Assembly (NCBI GenBank): GCA_015499985.1
Contig: JAAAUF010000116.1
Span: forward strand, 1-28,088
DNA length: 28,088 nt
From: Haplosporangium gracile
Taxonomy: Eukaryota; Mortierellomycota; Mortierellomycetes; Mortierellales; Mortierellaceae
Reading direction: 5' to 3'
A program made the position numbers and the translations under genes. Numbering within the stretch: the stretch's first letter is position 1; the number at the start of each line of letters is the position of its first letter. The notes below the pieces were generated by a model, which was given only the letters and a program-made list of their open reading frames with translations, had not been told where the DNA came from and ran no database searches. Of the stretch, positions 1 to 7,911 are shown piece by piece.

Positions 1-138
1 GACAAAAAAAAAAAAAAAAAGAAAGATCGAGTGTGAGATATATGTGGGCAATTTTGCCTGTTAATAAAAATAATAGCTCGTATGTCTGTCGCGTTTTATG
101 CCATATGCGTCGAAAAAGGAAACAAAAAAAAAAATTAC

Positions 139-232
139 CCGCAGCGCCGGTGGAAGTTTTCACACGAAAGTCATCGAGTGTCTTTGCATAAGCATCGAAC
201 TGCTTGAACCTGTTGAATTTCGTTTGTGCCAT
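139..232 (-). CDS. ERV46: Erv46/ERGIC3-like cargo receptor, first coding exon (gene runs off left edge)
   Basis: This is a 5' partial gene; only exon 1 (31 codons plus one base) is inside the window. The ATG is at 232-230 and the exon ends at a GTAATT donor starting at 138. The peptide contains FDAYAKTLDDFRVKT followed by a Thr/Gly/Ala turn. That is the signature N-terminus of the Erv46/ERGIC3 family, where the Phe-Asp-Ala-Tyr-x-Lys-Thr-Leu-Asp/Glu-Asp-Phe stretch precedes the first membrane span. Family members are two-span proteins that pair with Erv41, cycle between ER and Golgi in COPII/COPI vesicles, and retrieve ER residents. The split codon starting with G would restore the usual Val of the family (GA[A/T]V). 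The remaining exons lie beyond base 1, and nothing in bases 1-138 looks like exon 2. Assignment rests on one short but very characteristic exon. Confidence 0.8.
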
Positions 233-791
233 GTATTCGTTGTTATAGGTTTATGAATAGGGAGGGTCTTGATGATGAGATGGACAAAGTCAAGGGGGCG
301 AATGCAGGAAAGAAAAAGAGAAAGAGAAAGAGAAAAAGTGGTAAAGGGTACAAAGAAGAAAAAAGAATGAAAGAGGACCAACTCCTTGTGTGTGCACCCC
401 TTGTTTCTTTTCGTTTCCACTCAGTACCCCTCCTTGCCAGGCCAGTCAACCAACCAGCCAATTCCACCTCTCTTTCTCGCCGCTTCCTGTTTGCTCTCGA
501 TCCTTATCCGTTGTTGTCGTTCCCTTTCTTCATTTTCGGCGCCCCTTTCTTTTTTCTCTTATGAATGGTGTCACCAAAATCAAGGCAGGAAAGAAAAATA
601 ATGGGCAGAGCTCAACAGAGGTGCATGGAACCCACTGTTACTCCTCCACTCTTTCGCCTTTGAACAACCATCAAGTATTCTTCTAGTACTTTGAAGGCCA
701 GCTTTTTGATTATGTTTATTCAGTGTATTTTTCTTTTTTTTTGTCCATGGGTTGAATGGAATACAGGTGGAGAGGCGAAAAAAGGACAATT
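233..791. other. Intergenic: Erv46 promoter and derlin 3' flank
   Basis: No coding sequence is supported here. Bases about 300-365 are purine-rich on the plus strand, so pyrimidine-rich in the direction of the leftward Erv46 gene, as in the promoters of the other genes in this window. The rest is probably the 3' flank of the derlin gene. ORFs on both strands are low-complexity Ser/Phe/Leu-rich strings. Confidence 0.5.
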
Positions 792-2459
792 CTAAGAAAG
801 AGGGTCTATCTCGTTGTGTGCCGAGACATTGGGTCGGCTGCGGGCCTCGACACGAGGTCCATTTTCCAAAGCCGTCGTCGTAGCGGTTGTTCCTGAACTC
901 ACTCCTCCTGCTGCTGATGGTGATCCTGACGCAGACGGAAGAGTGGTTGTGGGTGCTGTAGTTCCTGATTGCTCATCATCCGGATATTGTTCACTCTGTT
1001 CTGCATTCGCTTGTTCTGGCAACACTTCATCCTGAAGCTCTGCAGAGATGTTCACTCCACGTGGGCGCGTACTATGTGAGCAAAAAACAGAGAAAAGACA
1101 AACACGTCAATAAAACTAGAACGATTATTACAAAAAGTCTCAAGGACAACATCATACGCCGAGTAAGCAGAAAAACAACAACATACAGAAAAGATGGTGT
1201 TTGAAGGTATCGTCTGCCTCCTGAAGCCTGCTCCTTGGGCCAAACATCCTCGAAAAAGTAATAGATGTGCCCAACGGCGATTCCCATCAGATCACCCGTT
1301 GGAAAGTGGCTGTTCAACAAAAGCGTGAAGCCAAGAAGCACCCAGGGCAGATAAGGTGCCGTGAACACAAATAAGCCGAGAAAGTTTAGTGGGATTGAGG
1401 GGTTGCGCCGGGACCAGATGTACACCAGCGTGAATGCCAAAGGAGACCCAAGGAAGGGTATTGCCACAAATGGCGACAGACACTATTTTGATACAAAGGG
1501 CAAGATATGAATCAATACGAATCCTTGCAGGCTGAGATCTAATCCAATTGCTCGGAAATTGTACGTCCGTCGTCTCATATAGTTTCCTTGTGGGTGCTTA
1601 CCAATAAAGAAATGGCAGAGAGGAAGAGCATCCAGGCATAGTCCATCGTGCGTCCGTAAAAAGATCCTTCTTCCAGCATCCTACTGTATCGTACTCTATA
1701 TTTACAAGCATACACATCAGAAAGTAGTTTTAGAAACGTTATTTATCAATGAGCTGCTGTTGTGTGAACGAGCATAAAACATATAGTACTCGAGTTGTCC
1801 GCGTATCTCGATCCAATGATTCCATTTGTGCCACTCTCTTATTCCGCAGAGTTGTTATTGAATCGCCCTCCTTTTGACCAAGCAGTTGTTTGTGCTTTTC
1901 CCCTGTTCCTGATACCTCGGTCGTCAATGCCCTTATCGTGAGAACTGCGTGCTTGTTTTACATCTATCCTGCAGGGAGACAGAGACTTACAAGAAAAACA
2001 TGTGGAAGACGAAATCCAGCCCAAGAGGCCCAAAATACAGAAATGTCGTGATCGGTCTCCAATACTAACAGATAAGGGGAAAATAAGGTCAAGGTCAGAG
2101 AGAATATATAGGGTGTATACGCTGAGAGTGTCCTAATGCGAGAGGTATCAGTGACAATAAAGGCGGACTAAGGACCTACTTGGTTTTGATAAAAGACCAA
2201 TTGGTAGTTGAAGTAGAGCTGGAACGCATTGGTGAATCCCGTTTGCTGATGTGAGAAAGGAAAAAAGGGTAAAAAAAGTCGTAATGATGTTAATGAATGA
2301 ATGAACTGTGGGTGTTGCAAAAAAAAAAGGTCTCCTGCATTCTTGTTCTGAAGGAAAGGGGTGTGTTACCACTGCAAGGGCGACCAAGGCGGCACCGGTG
2401 GCGAAAAGACGAGTGACGATTGGCACATCGTAGTACCATGTCTCTATTGGGATGGCCAT
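792..2459 (-). CDS. DER1: Derlin (Der1-like ERAD rhomboid pseudoprotease)
   Basis: There are six exons in transcription order: 2459-2370, 2245-2180, 2064-1991, 1695-1602, 1482-1187, 1071-792. All introns are GT-AG, and the phases join to 900 nt (299 aa). Derlins are ER membrane proteins that form the lumenal-to-cytosol channel with Hrd1 and thin the membrane for retrotranslocation of misfolded proteins. Visible family marks are a TWYYDVPIVTR-type N-terminus, the FQLYFNYQLVFYQNQYWRPIT block with the loop-1 WR motif, YSRMLEEGSFYGRT, YIWSRRNPSIPLNFLG, and the GIAVGHIYYFFEDVWP block with the GxxxG of the last helix. No catalytic Ser/His dyad is present, as expected for a pseudoprotease. The last exon adds about 90 polar, Ser/Thr/Glu-rich residues; I see no SHP (p97-binding) box in it. 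The family is certain; the choice between Der1/Derlin-2 type and Dfm1 type favours the former by length and the missing SHP box. Confidence 0.95.
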
Positions 2460-2635
2460 GCCTGTTGTGTTCCTTGGAGGGTTTTTTTTCTCTCTTTATT
2501 TTGTCTTTTTGGATGTGAGTTGACTGCGGGTGTTGTGGAGTTGGATGGATGGCGGTCAGTACTGTTTGTGTGTCGATGGTTGTTGTTGTTTGTCGGCGTG
2601 GTTGTTTGCCCGCGTGTCTGAGTGTGGGTGTGGTG

Positions 2636-2688
<53 letters not shown>

Positions 2689-3308
2689 GGATGCCGAAGA
2701 TTCAGTCTGTGAGCAATTCAAATGAATAAAAGGGAGGACGATGAAAGAAGCGAAGTGAGTGCAACCAGCCAAGAACCCACCCTTGTCTATCTGTCTGAAG
2801 GTGCGGTGTGGATGAAGTGGCGCAAATTCATTGGTGCCAGTCACAAGCCCTTTCACAAACGTGCAAGGCCGAGGACGAAAAAGTCATTAACATACATTCC
2901 TAAAGAGGAACACTCGCTCGCAGGAGGGTTCATTTGTTCTAAAAGGCATAATAATCAATCGCTCGTAGCGGCAAATAAAAAATAAAACTAAAGCGACAAG
3001 TCCTATGCAATGAGAGGTCTGTTGTTGTTGGTTGTTTTGAAGAGTTCTGACACCCTTCTTAAGACGAGTGAACCGCGAAAATGATCGCAGTACAGACTTG
3101 ATAGCAAATCTATTCTAACTCTTTCTCTTCCATATTATCCATATCTCTTAATAGGATATCATCCGAAACGCTGTATCTACTCCTCAAGGACCCTTTGACA
3201 TCATTGACATATGTTGTTGGATCTCATGGACTTCTATATCAACTTTACTATGAGACTAATCAAATTCCGCTTTTTAATGGATCGCACTCAAATTTATTGG
3301 CAAAGGAG
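2460..3308. other. Intergenic: derlin promoter and thymidylate synthase 3' flank
   Basis: Bases 2460-2700 lie directly upstream of the leftward derlin gene and include the (AG)22 tract. Bases about 3000-3308 are the 3' flank of thymidylate synthase. Plus-strand ORFs starting near 3195 and 3211 are antisense shadows of thymidylate synthase exon 2. I see no RNA gene or further exon. Confidence 0.5.
2641..2684. repeat. (AG)22 microsatellite
   Basis: Uninterrupted AG dinucleotide, 22 units, about 180 bp upstream of the derlin start codon. On the coding strand it reads CT, so it is part of the pyrimidine-rich promoter stretch typical of genes in this window. Confidence 0.97.
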
Positions 3309-4441
3309 CTACACGGACATGACCATGTCGATCTTCTTGTGGGGCTCATATCCCTCCAGAACAAAGTCCTCAAGCACAAACTCATCAATGTTGCTAAGCG
3401 TCCTCTTATTTCCAGCTTCAGCTTCATTCGTCTGGAAAGGGCGGATATAGAGCTTGGGGAATGCACGGGGTTCACGCTCAACCTGGATCTTTAGGGCGTC
3501 GGTGTGGTCCAGGTATATGTGGGCGTCGCCCATGGTGTGAATAAACTCGCCACAGTCCAGGTCCGTAACATAGGCAATCATCTTTGTCAACAGCGCATAT
3601 GATGCAATGTTGAATGGAACACCAAGTCCCATATCGCACGAACGTTGATAGAGCTGGCACGAGAGCTTGGCTCTTGGCTGTTCCTCTGTTGGCGTCGACA
3701 CGTAGAACTGACAGAACATGTGGCAAGGAGGCAACGCCATCTTTCCGAGATCTATCCATTCAAAAGAAGGATACGTACTTGTTAGTGAGGATCATTGGAT
3801 GTGTAATCGCAATCGGAGAGATACATGAGACGCTATATGTTCCTGAAAGTGAGCATAAGTGGCAACAATGCCCAATTGCAATTGCGAAGCACATGAGATT
3901 GCTTACCGGCAGGGTTCCAGGCACTCATGATGATTCTGCGGTCGGTAGGCGTGTTCTTGATCTTCCAGATGACCTCTGCAAGCTGATCAACACCCTGGCC
4001 CGTATAATCGGTATCACAATCCTTGTATTCGGCCCCAAAATGACGCCATTGGAATCCATAGACAGGGCCCAAGTCTCCAACCTTGCGATGCGACAATCCG
4101 ACCTTGTCCAGGTATTCCCTCGAACCATTGCCCTCCCAGATCTTAATACCCTTTTCTGAGAGATGGAGACCGTTGGTGTCGCCCTTGACGAACCACAATA
4201 ATTCCTCAACCACAGCACGAAAAAAGACTCGCTTTGTGGTCAAGAGAGGGAAGATGTCGTTCTCGAGGGAAAAGCGCATGGAGGGAGGAGCAAAGATGGA
4301 GCGGGTGCCTGTGCCTGTGCGGTCTGAGCGGAATTCGCCGTGGTCCATGACGTGGCAAATCATGTTGAGGTATTGGTACTCCTCATGCTGGTTGGGTGCT
4401 CTCCAGGGGTGAATGGATGGCGTGAAGGTCGAATTGGTCAT
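3309..4441 (-). CDS. TMP1: Thymidylate synthase
   Basis: Two exons, 4441-3907 and 3751-3309, give 325 aa. The intron (3906-3752) splits the Asp codon of the NPADLGKM block. The enzyme methylates dUMP to dTMP using methylene-tetrahydrofolate. Visible motifs are RTGTGT (residues 41-46, phosphate-binding Arg), the MSAWNP block, the catalytic Cys188 in [11 protein letters not shown], and [13 protein letters not shown] (214-226) with the dUMP-binding Arg, Ser, Asp and Asn. YLDHTDAL follows, then a C-terminal Val as in the family. Between the catalytic Cys and the QRS motif there is an insertion of about seven residues (TPTEEQP) relative to the human enzyme. The frame is open upstream to 4489, but the first codon there is TTG; the first ATG is at 4441 and gives a normal family length. 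A G1/S-type promoter box lies about 100 bp upstream. Confidence 0.97.
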
Positions 4442-4541
4442 TCTGCGAAGTTCGTGATGAGTTGATGTGGGAATTGAAGACGCGCTCAAGGTTGTTTATC
4501 GTTTCTCCTTCAGTTAAATTAAAAACAAGTCACGCCCAGAA

Positions 4542-4553
4542 ACGCGCACGAAA
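4542..4553. promoter_or_regulatory. Candidate G1/S (SCB/MCB-like) box upstream of thymidylate synthase
   Basis: ACGCGC (4542-4547) runs into CACGAAA (4547-4553), a match to the SCB core and close to the MCB core ACGCGT recognised by Swi6-type SBF/MBF factors in ascomycetes. It is 100 bp upstream of the thymidylate synthase ATG, a gene that is cell-cycle regulated through such boxes in yeast. A match this short can occur by chance. Confidence 0.35.
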
Positions 4554-5880
4554 GGGAAATTAAAACCTTTACCAGTCATCAAAACCACATCGACACCCCA
4601 CTTAGACCCGAGCGCTGTACTTCTACTGCTGCATCTCGTCCAGTGCGTCGAGTTACGATATGATCTCTTCCCTCAAACACTTGTCATCTTCCTTTCGATC
4701 TGCAAAGGACACTGCAGTGATGTAAGAAAATGTATCGAACCTCCTCTTCCTCGTCGCATCGTGTTCAAAAAGGGGTGTCGACAGGTATCTGTTTCAGCTC
4801 TTGTTCCTTTTCATCTCTTCTCTCTCTTTCTGCGATGGAAAAGATCCATCTGACGCGATAGTTCGTCCGATGCTATCTCATCTCTCTCTTTGACCTTTGA
4901 CCTGAAGTGTCCTGGAAGCAGGATGAGGATCATGTTCACCCCTGACCTTGCATTTGATCTGCTACTTTCTCTTACACTCCAGGCACACAGGACACATAAT
5001 CCAATTATGAATGGCATGAAAAGGGAGAAAAAACAGGGGGTCAACATTTACAACAACGATGTCATCGTTTTCTTGAGTGTAGGAGCAAATAAAAAAAAAA
5101 GAAGAGATAGCATGCAAGCGAAGTAGGGCGAAAGGGTGAAAATAATGGTGAACGGGGCCTAAAAATGGGGGTTAGTCAATGGTCCATCCAGGGCACAGCG
5201 CATCTCCTACAATCTTGAAGAGCCACAATAGAGATGATAGGAATCTCTCTCTCTCAGTTCACTTTGTAAATAAACCTGACAGTCCTTGAAGTGTAAGTCA
5301 ACTTCGGTCCTCGTAACTACGGCGAACAAGTTTAAATGAATCATGTACAGAGGTAACCATGATGTCCGGGTGAACTTTCTTGTGTTAGTTGTTCATTAAG
5401 TTCCGAAGTCTTTGTGCAACACTTGCTGCAGGCTACCTATGTCGCCCGCCTAACCGAGAATGGACAATAACGATGACAGAAGAGTCGAGTGGTATGAGTA
5501 AGGTGAGGATAATGATTCTGAAGGACGATAGACAGAGGTAGGGGAATATTAACTATGAAGCGCGACGTTGCATCAAGAAGTGATGGCAACAACAGCAAGA
5601 AATCATCTTCCTACTGCCCTCTATCCTATCTCTACATTTGCCCTCGCCTCGGATGAAATTATTTATGTGTATGAATGAATGCGTTCGTGTTCCTGTTCTT
5701 GTGCTTGTCTCTTATCATGGGCGATGTGGTTCAGAGGCAGGAGGAGGACGACGGCTAGAACAGGAGAGAGTGAAGGAGAAAGAGAGGCAGGGGGAGAAGA
5801 GGAAGAGAACGTCAAGCATGTACTTGCGCTTTGTTGTTTAGCCAGCCCTTTCCATTGCTCCCCTCTATCTTCTTTTTTAT
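4554..5880. other. Long non-coding stretch, nothing recognised
   Basis: No exon with recognisable homology was found on either strand. The ORFs are short, low-complexity and without coding-like codon use. The stretch probably holds the rest of the thymidylate synthase promoter and the distal promoter of the plus-strand gene that starts transcription further right. No tRNA-like or U6-like sequence was seen. Confidence 0.4.
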
Positions 5881-5884
5881 GGCC

Positions 5885-6128
5885 CTAGTCCCTCCCCACT
5901 CGCCCCTCTCTTGCCATTTGCATCTGTCTTTTTCGATAAATACATAAATACATCTACGTTCTCCCACTTTGTACACAACAAATCATCCTTGTGCTTTTCT
6001 GCCCTCATTTTCTTTTCGCTCCAATTCCTCCTTTTCTGTCTCTTTGAACCTTCTCTAGCCCTACTTCTTCATAGTTCCTCCTCCTTGAACTACTCCCAGA
6101 AAACTGTTCAACACCACCTACCGACAAG
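5885..6128 (+). promoter_or_regulatory. Putative core promoter and first (untranslated) exon upstream of the P-type ATPase
   Basis: An AT-rich TATA-like stretch (about 5935-5950) is followed by a pyrimidine-rich tract to about 6090. An A/C-rich leader then ends at a strong GTAAGT donor (CAAG, then GT at 6129). The order TATA, CT tract, leader, donor is what a fungal transcription start with a 5'-UTR intron looks like. The reading frame through the donor does not continue into the next exon without stops, so I treat it as untranslated. Its connection to the ATPase at 7912 is inference. Confidence 0.45.
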
Positions 6129-6282
6129 GTAAGTTCGAGGGTCAATAGGGAAGCGGTCGAAAATGGCGAAGTTGCAAATCGCACAATTTTGAACTCAGCT
6201 CTTCATAAAGACTGATCAGTTTTTCTGTTTCTTTAACTTTCCGTACCCCTCATTCTTCTTCCTTCTTCTCTACTCCACACAG

Positions 6283-6392
6283 CGTATCACTTCCTTCGTC
6301 GACCAGCAAAGAATTATTTCCGAACTGCCAAACTTTCAGTCAGAGTACCGAACGTTGAAGCGAGAAAGAGTACAAGTGTTACGCAAAACAAG
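6283..6392 (+). other. Putative second 5'-UTR exon (spliced leader of the ATPase transcript or of an unannotated RNA)
   Basis: A 110-nt segment lies between a pyrimidine-rich acceptor (CCACACAG, ending 6282) and a GTACGA donor (starting 6393). It contains no ATG. Further downstream, CTAAC (7825-7829) followed by TCTCTGTCTAG (ending 7842) forms a textbook branch point and acceptor 69 bp before the ATPase start codon. That indicates a 5'-UTR intron ends there. The simplest model joins 5' leader, 6283-6392 and 7843 onward. An independent short non-coding transcript cannot be excluded. Confidence 0.4.
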
Positions 6393-7424
6393 GTACGAGG
6401 TTTTGACATAGTTCGTGTGTGTGTACGACGACGTCAACAGTTAAAGACGACAGCAAAATATGATGTTATGGTGTTTACGGCGATCACTTGGGCGAATAGC
6501 TTTTTTTTTCATTTGTGTACGTGCTCAACTATCCTTCGATGTCATTTCCTGTGAACAAATCACGAACCAAGAGTCGACAACGAGGACAATTACAGATAAT
6601 AAAAGTGAGGTCTAGGCTGCAGTTTTCCCGCGGCTTATTATTTGCTGGTCGTCTTTATTTTAGAAAGCGAGCAAAAAGAGAGAGAGGCTAAGGCACAACA
6701 GCAGCGAGGTGACAGAAAGAAGTGAGGCTGACGGACGAAGAGCGAGATTTCGTCTTGTTCCTCTTGGTGCATTTTCCCACCCCAGCCCCCGTTTTTTTTT
6801 TTTTTTTCTGTCTTTGGTCCCTTGCCCTATGGCGTGCATTTCACTTTTTTCTTTTCTTCCCGCCCGCTGACCCCAACTCTCTCCTGTTGCACTGTACTCC
6901 GCCTCGCCTCTCTCTTTGAAGATGTTGCTGTTGCTGTTTATGCTTTGCTTGATTGTGGTGGTTTACTGGTTGGTTGTTTCTGGTTGTTGATGATTGGTCA
7001 CTGTCTCCTTTTTTCAGAGAGAAGGGAGATGACTTTTGGTTCTTCCTTCTTTTCTTTTTCCCTTCTGCTTGACATAACGTTCTTCAGCCCAAAAACAAGA
7101 TTGGGGTGCCGAGCAGGATAAAGAGAAAAGAGAGAGAGAGAGAGTAGCCAGTAACGTAACAGGAGGGGAAGGGAAGCGATAGCGAGAGCAAAAGGGCGAA
7201 TAAGGACAGTTCAATCAGCAACAACGTCAATGGAAACTGAAATAAGATTTCGGGCACACGGACAAAAAATGCCTCATTCATCCAAAACAATCAAAATTCA
7301 AGGACAGGTGTTCCATGTACAACCATATACAACCATATACAACAGAGCATAAACGTCTTATCCATATAACAAATTGCATGGATGGGAAACATAAACCTCT
7401 TTCTTCTTGTCATTGCTGCTTTTG

Positions 7425-7488
<64 letters not shown>

Positions 7489-7842
7489 CCTGTCAGTCAA
7501 TCATGTCATCACATTAGCCCTTGTCGTTATATCTTTTGCGTTCATCAAACAACAAGCAACGGGCCCTGACTGACCAGACCATTTTTTTTATTTCTCTTCC
7601 CTCTTCCTTTTTTTACCTTCTCTCTTCTTTCTATTCACTCCCAACTCCCTACTCCCCCCTCTCCCTCTCCCTCTTCTTCACTCCCTATCATATAACCTCA
7701 CTCGCCACTCTCCTATAACTACTACACCGTCCCTGTTGTGCTCTCTCTTTCTTCATCCTTGTTCCCCTCCTTCCCTTCCCGCCTCACCTTTGCATCATAT
7801 AGCAATCACACCTACAAGAAGCAAGCTAACGGTCTCTGTCTA
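6393..7842 (+). other. Putative long 5'-UTR intron / non-coding interval before the ATPase
   Basis: No coding sequence is seen in about 1.4 kb. The interval holds T-rich and CT-rich tracts, a purine-rich block at 7120-7200, the (CT)28 microsatellite, and a second pyrimidine-rich tract at 7570-7790. That second tract could be an alternative, closer promoter for the ATPase. It ends at the CTAAC / TCTAG acceptor signal at 7825-7842. Confidence 0.35.
7426..7481. repeat. (CT)28 microsatellite
   Basis: Perfect CT dinucleotide tract of about 28 units. It reads CT on the coding strand of the downstream ATPase, the same orientation relative to transcription as the tract upstream of derlin. Confidence 0.97.
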
Positions 7843-7855
7843 GACCGCAATAACA

Positions 7856-7890
7856 GCAACAACAACAATAACAACAACAACAACAACACA
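7856..7890 (+). repeat. AAC-rich trinucleotide tract in the ATPase 5' leader
   Basis: An imperfect AAC/AAT repeat (about 11 units) lies just upstream of the ATPase ATG. The unstructured, A/C-rich leader is typical of well translated fungal mRNAs. Confidence 0.85.
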
Positions 7891-7911
7891 GACAACAGAC
7901 AACAACACACT

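Noticed and set aside
1052..1243. Read-through ORFs across derlin introns
   Set aside because: They include intron sequence; the spliced model restores the family alignment exactly.
4442..4489. Upstream extension of thymidylate synthase to 4489
   Set aside because: The codon at 4489 is TTG; the first ATG in frame is at 4441 and gives a normal protein length.
4898..4916. TGACCTTTGACCT, a perfect DR1 nuclear-receptor element
   Set aside because: Fungi lack nuclear receptors of this type; treated as a chance match.
5161..5220. Minus-strand frame ending GDALCPGWTID before a stop, resembling a protein C-terminus
   Set aside because: No supporting upstream exon or splice chain found in the 400 bp upstream; too short to call.
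5911..6132. 73-codon plus-strand ORF in the ATPase upstream region
   Set aside because: Low-complexity Ser/Phe/Leu from the CT tract; splicing at 6128 to 6283 leads to a stop within the next exon.
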